64,000 nucleotides of DNA from positions 868,001-932,000 of the forward strand of contig NZ_VLNV01000001.1 of assembly GCF_009765215.1 (NCBI RefSeq), read 5' to 3'. Shown here piece after piece: positions 34,501-41,600 of this stretch (its first letter is position 1; each line of letters starts with the position of its first letter). The translations under genes and the position numbers were made by a program. The notes beneath the pieces were generated by a model, which made no database searches, was not told where the DNA came from, and saw only the letters and a program-made list of their open reading frames with translations. This stretch comes from Lysobacter prati. Lineage in GTDB: Bacteria; Pseudomonadota; Gammaproteobacteria; Xanthomonadales; Xanthomonadaceae.

Positions 34501-34917
34501 TCAATTCGGCTTCAATGTGCCGGCCTCGCGCATGATGTTGCGCCAGTCCGTTGGTTGCTGCTGCGCCGGGTCGTGTGCCATTCGTGCGGCGGTCATCGGA
34601 TGCGAGCGGCCGACGGGGAACATTCGTAACGCCCGCAGCAACACGATTAGCTGCCGCCGCACATCGCGGACTTCGGCGCGTTCCTGGCGGCGGTCGGCGG
34701 CGTCCTTCGCCTTGCTCGCGCGTTGGCGCGCCGCGTTGTATTCGGCCAGCACTTGCAGGTACGTCACCATTCCCGGAACGTCGCTCACGACGAAGTACCC
34801 GGCCGGGAACCTTGAAAATTCGTGCGACCATAGCCGCCGCAGCGCGGGCGCCAGGTCATCCGGCGGCGCGACGTGGGGGCGCATGTTTTGGAAAGCATCG
34901 GTGCGGGGTCGTCCCAT
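34501..34917 (-). CDS. Small terminase-like protein (P27 family candidate)
   Basis: A 138-aa protein. Its start MGRPRTDAF and the following APPDDLAPALRRLWSHEF match the N-terminus of P27-type small terminases (GRP, then P..L...W). The middle VVSDVPGMVTYLQVLAEYNAARQ gives the helical pair, and LRALRMFPVGRSHP resembles the LGLTPxxR ending of that family. The ATG is preceded by AGGGACACGAC. A small terminase would let the element direct packaging by a helper's large terminase. The call is from remembered family shape, not from a search. Confidence 0.55.
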   Translation of the reverse strand: MGRPRTDAFQNMRPHVAPPDDLAPALRRLWSHEFSRFPAGYFVVSDVPGMVTYLQVLAEYNAARQRASKAKDAADRRQERAEVRDVRRQLIVLLRALRMFPVGRSHPMTAARMAHDPAQQQPTDWRNIMREAGTLKPN

Positions 34918-35005
34918 GTCGTGTCCCTGTAAGCAATTTCGTGGCGATGCGCGGCGATTCGTTGGCGGCAGGTTCGGCCTTGCGCGGGCCGAATTTGGTC
35001 CACTT

Positions 35006-35215
35006 TTATTTCACGGAAAGGGAGTGGTCGGTGTGCGGGGGGTCGCCCTCACGCCGAAGAACGCCCCCCCGGGGGGTGGCCTCCCCGCGCAGCTTGGCGT
35101 CGAAGCGATCACGCAAGCGGCTGACGTGGGGTTCCATGAACTTCAAGTCATCGCGCAAGAATTCCACCATTGCTTCCATCAACATGCGGGCTTCGTTGTC
35201 GGGTTTCGTTGCCAT
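35006..35215 (-). CDS. Small hypothetical protein of the element's late operon
   Basis: A 69-aa protein starting at ATG 35215, eight bases after GGGAG, and just overlapping the end region of the capsid operon spacing. MATKPDNEARMLMEAMVEFLRDDLKFMEPHV is partly a long amphipathic helix, followed by RLRDRFDAKLRG and a disordered, charged tail. It could be a head-associated or scaffold-like helix. No family recognised. Confidence 0.5.
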   Translation of the reverse strand: MATKPDNEARMLMEAMVEFLRDDLKFMEPHVSRLRDRFDAKLRGEATPRGGVLRREGDPPHTDHSLSVK

Positions 35216-35229
35216 CGTCATCGCTCCCG

Positions 35230-36339
35230 TTACCACGCAATGCCGGAAACGCCAGCCACCATGCCGGTGCGGCGCATCGTCCAGTTGACCTGTTGAATCA
35301 TCCGTACCGCGAAGCCGTCCTGTTGGAACATGGAAATGACGGGGCTGGACATGGATGCTCCCGACGTGATTCCGGTTGCCGCGTCGTCGGCGTGCAATAG
35401 CGCTTCCTTGCTCACGACGAACTGCGGCACTTCATCGGCAGCGGTGGCAAAGTCCGCGCCATCAAGCACGATCAGCGTTCCGACCGGGACGTTAACGCTC
35501 ACGATCACGCGGCCCAGCACGAACCGGTTATCCACGTCGCCCCACACGAACGCGCCAGCCGCATCAACCTGCAATGCCAGCGTAAGCGCCTGTAGTGGGT
35601 TCATCAGCCACACCAGCCGGCGACCGCCACCGGCCGTGAGGATTGGCGCCAGCGCGGCCTTAATGTCGGTGATGATGTCGGCCAAGGTGTCGCCAGCAGA
35701 CGGCGTAAGCGTGACCCCATTCAACAGGCCAGCCGGGCGAATGGCATTGGCGGCCACCGCGTCTAACAACCGCTGGTCGAGCAGCGCGGCGCTGTCTTCC
35801 AGCATCGCCTGGCGAATAGCCGATTCGATCACGCGGCCCGATGCCGTGGACATTTCGCCAGAAAACGCGGAGATAACGGCCAGCTTTTTCGGCGTTAACG
35901 ATGTCGCCTTAAACGATGCTTTGCGAACGGGAATCGGCGCGTTCTCGCCGATGAAATCGCCGGCCAGCTTGACGGACGTGTCACGGGCCGCGACCCGCAC
36001 CTTGCCAGCTTCAAAGCTGTTTCGTGTGCCGATGGCCGCAACCTGCGCGAACACCGACTCCGGAAGCAGCAATTCCAAATATTCGTCCCACGTCTCGCGC
36101 ACCAGATTGCCGGCCCATTCGGGGACGGAAGTCAACGCGGGCTCGACGGCCGCTTTTTGCGCGAGCAGGTACCTTTTTAGCGAGGCGTCATCGCCGAACA
36201 GCTTTTCGGCGGCGTGGTTCACCGGCACATTGCGCGCGAACGCGACGACATGCGCGGCGGCGCTGCGGAACAGCGTTTGCGCCAGCGGGCGCGAGCGGTC
36301 CGGCGGGGCATGGTGAAGGTGCGACAGGGCGACGTTCAT
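35230..36339 (-). CDS. HK97-family phage major capsid protein
   Basis: A 369-aa protein. An N-terminal helical segment (about 1-90) is followed by the HK97-fold body: AGDFIGENAPIPVRKASFKA (E-loop region), then SLTPKKLAVISAFSGEM, a spine-helix segment VIESAIRQAMLEDSAALLDQRLLD, and IRPAGLLNGVTL. The P-domain/A-loop strands end with SPVISMFQQDGFAVRMIQQVNWTMR, as in many capsid proteins. The ATG overlaps the previous stop (ATGA) and follows AAGGAACC. It is the only structural gene seen in the element. An intact frame with good ribosome binding suggests it is maintained by selection. Confidence 0.82.
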   Translation of the reverse strand: MNVALSHLHHAPPDRSRPLAQTLFRSAAAHVVAFARNVPVNHAAEKLFGDDASLKRYLLAQKAAVEPALTSVPEWAGNLVRETWDEYLELLLPESVFAQVAAIGTRNSFEAGKVRVAARDTSVKLAGDFIGENAPIPVRKASFKATSLTPKKLAVISAFSGEMSTASGRVIESAIRQAMLEDSAALLDQRLLDAVAANAIRPAGLLNGVTLTPSAGDTLADIITDIKAALAPILTAGGGRRLVWLMNPLQALTLALQVDAAGAFVWGDVDNRFVLGRVIVSVNVPVGTLIVLDGADFATAADEVPQFVVSKEALLHADDAATGITSGASMSSPVISMFQQDGFAVRMIQQVNWTMRRTGMVAGVSGIAW

Positions 36340-36707
36340 GGCGTTGGTTCCTTGGTGTCGGGTGACGCGCCTGGCGCGTCGGAGTGTTCGGCGGTGGGCA
36401 GCGATTGCGCGAGGCGGCCCACGGTGGCGGCGGCTTCAAACAGCAGCCGTTGCAGTTCCGCTAACTGCGCCTGCACGGTGGCCGGCGCGAGCGTGGACGG
36501 GCGGGCCACGATGCGGCGCACGGCTCGGGCACGGATTCCTTCGGCTTCGGCTTCCTCGCGGCTGTCGTCGCAGCGCTGCCGGACGTGCTCGGCGAGTAAC
36601 CATTGCTGCGTCCCCGGATCGGAGCCGTGGAACAGGTCGGCCGGGATGCCGGCCCGCAAGTCGGGCACGGCGGTTCGCAGCAGTTCGGGATTGGCGATGC
36701 GGTCCAT
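36336..36707 (-). CDS. Hypothetical protein upstream of the capsid gene
   Basis: A 123-aa, mostly helical protein: MDRIANPELLRTAVPDLRAG, a charged helix RQRCDDSREEAEAEGIRARAVRR, and another helix TVQAQLAELQRLLFEAAATVGRL. The C-terminus is Pro/Asp-rich. The start overlaps the upstream stop by one base (TAATG) and the end overlaps the capsid start, so all three are coupled. No family recognised. A head assembly or regulatory role is possible from position only. Confidence 0.55.
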   Translation of the reverse strand: MDRIANPELLRTAVPDLRAGIPADLFHGSDPGTQQWLLAEHVRQRCDDSREEAEAEGIRARAVRRIVARPSTLAPATVQAQLAELQRLLFEAAATVGRLAQSLPTAEHSDAPGASPDTKEPTP

Positions 36708-36958
36708 TACTCCACCCCTTTCGTGACGATGCTTTCCAAGGCGGCGTTTCGGGCGTTACGCATTGCCAGCAACGCCTTCGCGGCAGGTGCGTAGCCGTTT
36801 GCAGCGAAAGTCATAAGCTGGGTTTCGGTTATGTCGCGCCATTCGGCAATCGCGCCCAGCAATTGGTCATTGATGTCCATCAAGTCGGCGATGCGGGTCT
36901 GCAAGTCATCGACCGATGGACCTGGCGTGGCTTTGGCGGGGGTGGATTTTGTAGTCAT
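36707..36958 (-). CDS. Small hypothetical protein of the element
   Basis: An 83-aa protein. A disordered Thr/Lys/Pro N-terminus (MTTKSTPAKATPGPS) is followed by two amphipathic helices (VDDLQTRIADLMDINDQLLG and ALLAMRNARNAALESIV) that could form a coiled coil. It is coupled to the next gene by TAATG. No family recognised. Confidence 0.5.
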   Translation of the reverse strand: MTTKSTPAKATPGPSVDDLQTRIADLMDINDQLLGAIAEWRDITETQLMTFAANGYAPAAKALLAMRNARNAALESIVTKGVE

Positions 36959-36976
36959 TGGCTCGGCCTCGTCGGT

Positions 36977-37300
36977 TTAGTTCAACCGCGTGCGGCTTGT
37001 CACTTCGCCGGCTTCGTCGATTACGTGTACGCGACCGGCTTCATCGCGCGCCGTGATTTCCGGACGGCAGGAACACGCCCCGCCGTAGGGGCGACGGCAG
37101 CCGTCGTCGTGAAGAATGCAAACCTCCGTCACGGTGCCGGGCTTGACGATGCCGCCAGACGCCGCAGCGGCCAGCACGCGGCTGGCATAGCCCTGGCCGG
37201 TGTCGGCGTAACGCTGCGGCGTGGCGGCGCGCTGGGGGCGCGCCTGGCGCCGCTGGCGGGCATGGGGGTAAGATTGATTACGCTTCCGAGACTTCTTCAC
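36977..37300 (-). CDS. Small basic protein with Cys/His cluster
   Basis: A 107-aa protein. A strongly basic N-terminus (MKKSRKRNQSYPHARQRRQARP) is followed by CILHDDGCRRPYGGACSCRP (about 68-87), a C-x2-H-x3-C-x6-C-x-C pattern that may bind zinc. Similar clusters occur in small phage proteins, but no family name is certain. The start overlaps the primase stop (ATGA). A DNA-binding or replication-accessory role is possible. Confidence 0.5.
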   Translation of the reverse strand: MKKSRKRNQSYPHARQRRQARPQRAATPQRYADTGQGYASRVLAAAASGGIVKPGTVTEVCILHDDGCRRPYGGACSCRPEITARDEAGRVHVIDEAGEVTSRTRLN

Positions 37301-39096
37301 GGCCTTCCTCCGTTGCTGGGCAGGGGCTGGCGATAGATTCCATCGTCGGCAACGCGCCAGCCCTTGCGTTCAAGCGTCGACCAGACGGCCGCGACAGACA
37401 GGCCTTCGCACTCGGCGGCGGCGACGAGGTCGAGTCCATCCACCTCGTCGCCTGTAGTCCATTCGGCGATCAGGGCCGCGATACGGTTGTCGCAGTCGGC
37501 GGGGTCGCGGTGCGACCCATTCATGCCATTCGGCTTGCCCGCAGTAGTGACGCGAGTGACGCAACCGGTGTCCGTTCCTGTTTGCGCCTTGTAGGAATCA
37601 TGTAATTTTCGATAACTGGAATTTGGGGTGTTTTGCGTCACTTGCGTCACTGGCGTCACTGGCTCGGCCGGCTGCGCCTTCAATTTCAGGCCCGTCCACA
37701 CCCGCACGCCGCCCGATGCACGGTCCCGGCCGAATCCGCGTTCGGCCAAGGCGGTCGACAATGACCGGGAGCCCAGTGGCTTTTCGCCGTTGTCCTGGCA
37801 CCATTCGGCGTAACCGCGGCGCACATCGGCAGCCGTCGTCACCAAGCCCTGGCCCAGTTCGCACCGCTCGGCCAAGAAGTCGCCCAGAACGTCACTGTCG
37901 CTGCGGTACTGGGCTGTCGCGGCAATCACGGTGGCCGGCAACACCAACCCGGCTTCAAAGTACCGGCGCGCACCGTCTACCAGCCATTGCAAGATTGCAG
38001 GACGATCCTGTTCCAGTTCCTTTAGAAACTCGCGACTGCGCTTGCACATTTCGTCGGTAATCGTTGCGGTGAACGGAAGCAATGTGATGCGCCGCCAGAT
38101 TCCTTCGTCGGTGCCGGTGATGACCGGCTTGTGATTCGTAACAAGGAAGAGCTTGTGCGTAGGATTCCATTCCACGAAGTCCTGGCGCATCGCGCGGCCC
38201 TTCATTGGGTCGCTTCCGGTCATCTGCTTCACCGCCGGCTCATTCAATCGCGCGTGTTGGTCGGATTCGGTCGCGATGACCATTCGCCGCCCACGCAGTT
38301 CCATCAGTTCAGTCGGGTGATGCTCGCCACGATGCTGCACCAACAAGTTCGGCGGCGCGGCGCACGCGTAGTCGCCAAGCGCGTCAGAAACCGCGTTCAT
38401 GAACGTCGTCTTTCCATTCTTGCCCGTGCCCCACGGCACAAGCATGCGCTGCTCAATCGTCAGTCCGGTCGATGCATAGCCGCAGGAAACCTGTAGGCAA
38501 TCTGTCAGTTCGGCGTTGTCGTGACAAATGTAGTCGACGAACCTGCGCCAGCGGACGCCGCTAATTTCAGCATCCAACGCGACCGACGTGGTGCGCGACA
38601 TGAAATCTTCGGGGCGGTGCGCCCTCGCGGTACCGGTGCGCAGGTCAATGACTTCGTTCGGCGTCCCCAGCAAGTACGGGTCGGCATCCATCGTGTCGGC
38701 CGTACAGTACATGCCAGGCAACGCAGCGGCTTGGGCCAAACTGGCGCGCATGCAGTGATCCTGTTCACACGTCACGGCCCACTTGCACAGTTCCTTGTAA
38801 CCGGGATCGGATGCGCCGCCCTTGCAATTCGCCTTGGCAGCCGCTTCGGCCGCGACAATCGCACCCAAGCGTTGTGCGTATTGCATCGCCGCTTCGTCCG
38901 ACCTGCGCCAAGGTGGCCGCAGTGGGTCGTAGCAGTACCACCCATCGCCTTGCACATGAATCATCCGACCACCGAAGCGCTGGCGCAGGCGATGGGCGTT
39001 CGCCAAATGTGTGCAGGGGTTGGCGGCTTTGCCGTCCGCGCCGCGCATGGCTTCATGCACCGGCACGGGATTCAACGGCACCCCGCTTCGGTTCAT
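37297..39096 (-). CDS. P4/D5-type phage primase-helicase
   Basis: About 599 aa from ATG 39096; the frame is open to 39264 and starts at 39162 or 39048 are also possible. It drives autonomous replication of the element. The D5_N-type region (about 120-220) leads to the superfamily 3 helicase domain with Walker A VPWGTGKNGKTTFMNAV (about 225-241), Walker B region RRMVIATESD, and sensor VTNHKP followed by DEGIWRRITLLPF. Full P4 alpha proteins also have an N-terminal Toprim primase domain, which is not obvious here. The Thr/Val-rich linker (VTPVTQVTQ) is encoded by the iteron repeats. It overlaps genes on both sides. Confidence 0.85.
   Translation of the reverse strand: MNRSGVPLNPVPVHEAMRGADGKAANPCTHLANAHRLRQRFGGRMIHVQGDGWYCYDPLRPPWRRSDEAAMQYAQRLGAIVAAEAAAKANCKGGASDPGYKELCKWAVTCEQDHCMRASLAQAAALPGMYCTADTMDADPYLLGTPNEVIDLRTGTARAHRPEDFMSRTTSVALDAEISGVRWRRFVDYICHDNAELTDCLQVSCGYASTGLTIEQRMLVPWGTGKNGKTTFMNAVSDALGDYACAAPPNLLVQHRGEHHPTELMELRGRRMVIATESDQHARLNEPAVKQMTGSDPMKGRAMRQDFVEWNPTHKLFLVTNHKPVITGTDEGIWRRITLLPFTATITDEMCKRSREFLKELEQDRPAILQWLVDGARRYFEAGLVLPATVIAATAQYRSDSDVLGDFLAERCELGQGLVTTAADVRRGYAEWCQDNGEKPLGSRSLSTALAERGFGRDRASGGVRVWTGLKLKAQPAEPVTPVTQVTQNTPNSSYRKLHDSYKAQTGTDTGCVTRVTTAGKPNGMNGSHRDPADCDNRIAALIAEWTTGDEVDGLDLVAAAECEGLSVAAVWSTLERKGWRVADDGIYRQPLPSNGGRP
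37546..37660. repeat. Oppositely oriented 9-bp iterons around an AT-rich core (candidate origin)
   Basis: Two tandem AGTGACGC(G/A) copies at 37546-37554 and 37555-37563 face three tandem copies of the complement, (T/G)GCGTCACT, at 37634-37642, 37643-37651 and 37652-37660. The ~70 bp between contains the AT-rich run around 37591-37625 (GTAATTTTCGATAA and neighbours), unusual for this region. It lies inside the 3' part of the primase gene. Confidence 0.55.
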
Positions 39097-39298
39097 CTGC
39101 GCCCGAACATGGTGCGTTATCGCGCGCCGACTTTCGCCTCGCCTTCCACGCGTCGTATTCATCGCCGTCGTACGCGACGGAACGTGTGCTGATGCGTATG
39201 CGCTGCGGAAATTCACCCGCTGCTTCCAAGCGACCGATTGTCCATTTCGACAAGCCCGTGTCACGGCATATTTCCCGCGTGCGGATCAGGCGCGCCAT
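39053..39298 (-). CDS. AlpA-family excisionase/regulator
   Basis: An 81-aa DNA-binding protein. Met 39298 is chosen over the in-frame Met at 39334 because it starts the family pattern MARLIRTREICRDTGLSKWTI. GRLEAAGEFPQRIRISTRSV follows, with the winged helix-turn-helix of AlpA/MerR-type excisionases, then YDGDEYDAWKARR. In P4-like elements AlpA controls integrase expression and excision. It is the first gene of the minus-strand operon. Confidence 0.85.
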   Translation of the reverse strand: MARLIRTREICRDTGLSKWTIGRLEAAGEFPQRIRISTRSVAYDGDEYDAWKARRKSARDNAPCSGADEPKRGAVESRAGA

Positions 39299-39329
39299 GG
39301 TGCTATCTCCTGCAACCGTTAGCGGCCAT

Positions 39330-39356
39330 CGCATACCGAAATCATACTTACGTCAA
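39330..39356 (-). promoter_or_regulatory. Candidate alpA promoter
   Basis: On the minus strand, TTGACG (39356-39351) and TATGCG (39335-39330) are separated by 15 bp, 32 bp before the AlpA start. The flanking 39300-39500 spacer is AT-richer and carries a GTCAC/GTGAC inverted pair near 39403-39420. Spacing is suboptimal. Confidence 0.35.
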
Positions 39357-39504
39357 TGTCATTTCATGCCGTCGCATGTCGCCGTCTTCCGCTTCCCTCC
39401 GTCACTCCGTAGGGCGTGACCAACGCGCACAGGGGGGAAAGCTTCGCGCAATTAATCACTTGACCGAACTTGTTCCGGAGCTTGCTCGATTTGCCATCAT
39501 TAAA

Positions 39505-39535
39505 TGAAAACACCCCGCGATATCGGCGGGGTGTT
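39505..39535 (-). terminator. Rho-independent terminator after the integrase gene
   Basis: A perfect 10-bp stem AACACCCCGC/GCGGGGTGTT (39509-39518 and 39526-39535) with a 7-nt loop, followed on the minus strand by TTTTCATTT. It lies 32 bp after the integrase stop and separates it from alpA. Confidence 0.85.
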
Positions 39536-39566
39536 AGGGGGAGTTGCTGCTTGGCGAAGCTGCGAT

Positions 39567-40784
39567 CTACTTTCGCTTTCGCTTCATCGCGACAACGTTT
39601 CCGCCGTCGCGCAATTGGTCGCAATAGTCGGCCCACTGTTGCATCAATTGCCGACGTTCCTCCATGTAGCTGGCACGGTTATAGACCGCGCGAACCTTGT
39701 TGCGCTCGGCGTGGGCAAGCTGGCGTTCGATCACGTCTGGCGCCCAACCCAGTTCGTTCAACAGCGTCGAAGCCATCGCGCGAAAGCCGTGCGCGGTCAT
39801 GGTGTCGTGGTCAAAGCCAAGCCGACGAAGGGCCATGTTCAACGTGTTGTTGCTCATGGGCCGTTCGGCGGACAGCAACGACGGAAAGCAAAAGCGTCCA
39901 TGCCCGGTCAAGCGATGAAGCTCGCGCAGTATCTTCACGGCCTGTTTTGACAGCGGCACAAGGTGCGCTTCCTTCATCTTCATCTTCCCGGCCGGGATGC
40001 GCCATTCCTTAGCGTCGAAGTCGATTTCCCGCCATTCCGCAGCGCGCAGATTGCCGGGGCGAGCGAACACCAACGGCGCCAGCTTCAACGCTGCCATTGT
40101 CGTCGGCTGGCCTTGATACGAATCCAACGCCCGCAACAGCGCGCCGACTTCCTTCGGTTCAATGATGGCCGCGTGCGATTTGCTAACCACCGGCTTCAAG
40201 GCGCCACGCAGCGCGCCGGTCGGGTCATCCGTGGCGTAGCCGGCCGCAATTGCGTAGCGGAACACTTCGCCCACGCGGCTTTTCACCCGGTGCATGGTTT
40301 CCAGAATATCGGCGCTTTCCAGCTTGCGCAGCACCGCCAGCACCTGCGGCGGCTTGATCGCGTCGATGGGCAATCCGTCCAAGTCCGTGGCGTACGACAG
40401 TTGCCACTGCGCCTTGTTGTAGGTCGCCAGCGACATGGCCGCCCGCTGCTTTTCCAGCCATTCGGCGGCAACGGCTTTGAACGTCGCAGGACCGGCACCG
40501 ACCCCGTTACCGCCTTCCCGCAAAGCGCGCCGCTCGGCGCCAGGGTCGCGACCCTCCCGCAGTTGCTTGCGCGATTCGTCGCGGCGCTCGCGGGCTTCGG
40601 CCAACCCGACGGCCGGATAGGCCCCGAGGGTCAACCGGGTTTCCTTGCTGTCACTGGGACGGCGGTACTTCCAACGCCACGAACGGCCGCCCGCCGCGCT
40701 TACATCCAGATACAAGCCGCCGCCGTCGAAGTGCTTGCCGGCTGGCAGCTTGTCCAGCGTCTTGACCTTAAGTTTCCCAACCAT
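39567..40784 (-). CDS. int: P4-type tyrosine integrase
   Basis: A 405-aa site-specific recombinase integrating the element into tRNA-Leu. The N-terminal DUF4102/arm-binding domain shows LKVKTLDKLPAGKHFDGGGL and TRLTLGAYPAVGLAEARER. A core SAM-like domain follows (about 105-190). Catalytic residues are visible: Arg in FARPGNLRAAEW, His-x-x-Arg in HGFRAMAS, the second His region in QLAHAERNKV, and the nucleophile Tyr in AVYNRASY. Its start codon lies inside a CATCTGACCCCCA repeat that also occurs at the left end, suggesting autoregulation. Its end is followed by a strong terminator. Confidence 0.95.
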   Translation of the reverse strand: MVGKLKVKTLDKLPAGKHFDGGGLYLDVSAAGGRSWRWKYRRPSDSKETRLTLGAYPAVGLAEARERRDESRKQLREGRDPGAERRALREGGNGVGAGPATFKAVAAEWLEKQRAAMSLATYNKAQWQLSYATDLDGLPIDAIKPPQVLAVLRKLESADILETMHRVKSRVGEVFRYAIAAGYATDDPTGALRGALKPVVSKSHAAIIEPKEVGALLRALDSYQGQPTTMAALKLAPLVFARPGNLRAAEWREIDFDAKEWRIPAGKMKMKEAHLVPLSKQAVKILRELHRLTGHGRFCFPSLLSAERPMSNNTLNMALRRLGFDHDTMTAHGFRAMASTLLNELGWAPDVIERQLAHAERNKVRAVYNRASYMEERRQLMQQWADYCDQLRDGGNVVAMKRKRK

Positions 40785-40839
40785 CTGACCCCCACATTCC
40801 TAAAAGTGCCCATCTGACCCCCAGTTTGACCCCCGGCGG
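40782..40839. repeat. Candidate integrase arm sites, right end
   Basis: CATCTGACCCCCA at 40782-40794 (the CAT is the complement of the integrase start codon) and the longer block at 40811-40839 with two TTGACCCCC/TGACCCCC units. The longer block matches 30884-30912 at 27 of 29 bases. Confidence 0.65.
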
Positions 40840-40946
40840 CAAATGGAAGCAATTTGGTGCAGAACGGTGCAGGTAGTGCGGAAGCGCAGTTTTATAGGGA
40901 TTTCATAGACTTGTCGCACATCGTGCAACATCGTGAAACACATAAA

Positions 40947-40963
40947 TGGTGCCCGGAGCCGGA
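40947..40963. repeat. Attachment site attR (17-bp core inside tRNA-Leu)
   Basis: Identical to 30824-30840. It comprises the CCA end and the 3' acceptor strand of tRNA-Leu. Confidence 0.9.
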
Positions 40964-41033
40964 GTCGAACCGGCACGGCCTTTCGGCCAGCGGATTTTAA
41001 GTCCGATGCGTCTACCAGTTCCGCCATCCGGGC
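40947..41033 (-). tRNA. tRNA-Leu (TAA), integration site of the element
   Basis: An 87-nt tRNA with a long variable arm. Acceptor GCCCGGA pairs with TCCGGGC, with encoded CCA at 40949-40947. The anticodon loop CTTAAAA gives anticodon TAA. The variable arm TGGCCGAAAGGCCG forms its own hairpin. The last 17 bases are duplicated at 30824-30840. The tRNA stays complete because the element restores its 3' end, as usual for P4-type integration. Confidence 0.95.
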
Positions 41034-41070
41034 TGGGATGCGAGGTGCGCGCTAGCTTATGCCAATACCC

Positions 41071-41097
41071 GTCATCCCGGCGAACGCCGGGGATTGA
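41071..41097. repeat. REP-like palindrome
   Basis: CCCGGCG/CGCCGGG at 41076-41082 and 41085-41091 with outer GTCATCC and ATTGAC. It sits between tRNA-Leu and tRNA-Cys and resembles the palindrome at 59195. Confidence 0.65.
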
Positions 41098-41118
41098 CCC
41101 GGACGACGCCTTCAAATA

Positions 41119-41147
41119 GCAAAAAGCCCAACCTTTCGGTCGGGCTT
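41119..41147 (-). terminator. Terminator-like hairpin after tRNA-Cys
   Basis: Stem AAGCCCAACC/GGTCGGGCTT (41124-41133 and 41138-41147, one wobble pair) with loop TTTC, followed on the minus strand by TTTTTGC. It implies tRNA-Leu may have its own promoter or depends on read-through. Confidence 0.75.
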
Positions 41148-41159
41148 CTGCTTTCAAAC

Positions 41160-41233
41160 TGGAGGCCTGGGTCGGAATTGAACCGGCGTACGCGGCTTTG
41201 CAGGCCGCTGCATAACCACTCTGCCACCAGGCC
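41160..41233 (-). tRNA. tRNA-Cys (GCA)
   Basis: A 74-nt tRNA. Acceptor GGCCTGG/CCAGGCC, encoded CCA at 41162-41160. Anticodon stem GGCC/GGCC region with loop CTGCAAA, anticodon GCA. T arm with GGTTCAATTCC. It is the middle gene of a Gly-Cys-Leu tRNA row. Confidence 0.95.
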
Positions 41234-41304
41234 GGTGACTTTCGAATCCGCAGTGCGGATTCTTCCACATTCCAGGCCCGTTCACGCAAGGGGGCCGGAA
41301 ACAA

Positions 41305-41328
41305 CAAGGCCCCGCTCGCGGGGCCTTG
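41305..41328 (-). terminator. Terminator-like hairpin between tRNA-Gly and tRNA-Cys
   Basis: A perfect 10-bp stem CAAGGCCCCG/CGGGGCCTTG with loop CTCG. On the minus strand it is followed by TTGTTT. It may terminate or be an RNase processing site in the tRNA transcript. Confidence 0.65.
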
Positions 41329-41360
41329 GGTGAGGGGCTGATCAACTGCACCCTCGAATT

Positions 41361-41436
<76 letters not shown>

Positions 41437-41448
41437 AGAGGAACCGAC

Positions 41449-41476
41449 ATTTTAGGCATGGAAGCGAATCTGTCAA
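41449..41476 (-). promoter_or_regulatory. Strong sigma-70 promoter of the tRNA row
   Basis: On the minus strand, TTGACA (41476-41471) and TAAAAT (41454-41449) with 16-bp spacing, 12 bp upstream of tRNA-Gly. The -35 box is perfect consensus. Confidence 0.85.
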
Positions 41477-41600
41477 CCACTTTTTCGCTTCCCCGGAGGT
41501 CCCTGTCGCCGGACTTCCGCATTGCCTCTCAACACCCCACCGGACCTGCCACTGCCCGGTTGATCAGCAAACATTGCACCGTTCGCGATGACGCTATTTT

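Larger units (their letters stand above)
30824..40963. mobile_element. Integrated ~10.1 kb satellite-like element in tRNA-Leu
   Basis: Bounded by a 17-bp direct repeat of the tRNA-Leu 3' end. It carries a P4-type tyrosine integrase next to the tRNA, an AlpA-like regulator, a P4/D5-type primase-helicase, three small genes, an HK97-type major capsid gene, a small ORF, a P27-like small terminase candidate and an HExxH protein on the minus strand. Cargo genes lie on the plus strand at the other end. No portal, large terminase, prohead protease, tail, lysis or conjugation gene is seen. The layout matches capsid-encoding phage satellites (PICI-like) rather than an intact prophage or ICE. Parts of the cargo have visibly lower GC than the chromosome. 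Confidence 0.85.

Noticed and set aside
37546-37660. CRISPR-like array
   Set aside because: Repeats are 9 bp, tandem without spacers, and inverted between clusters. No cas genes are present; no CRISPR array was seen anywhere in the window.
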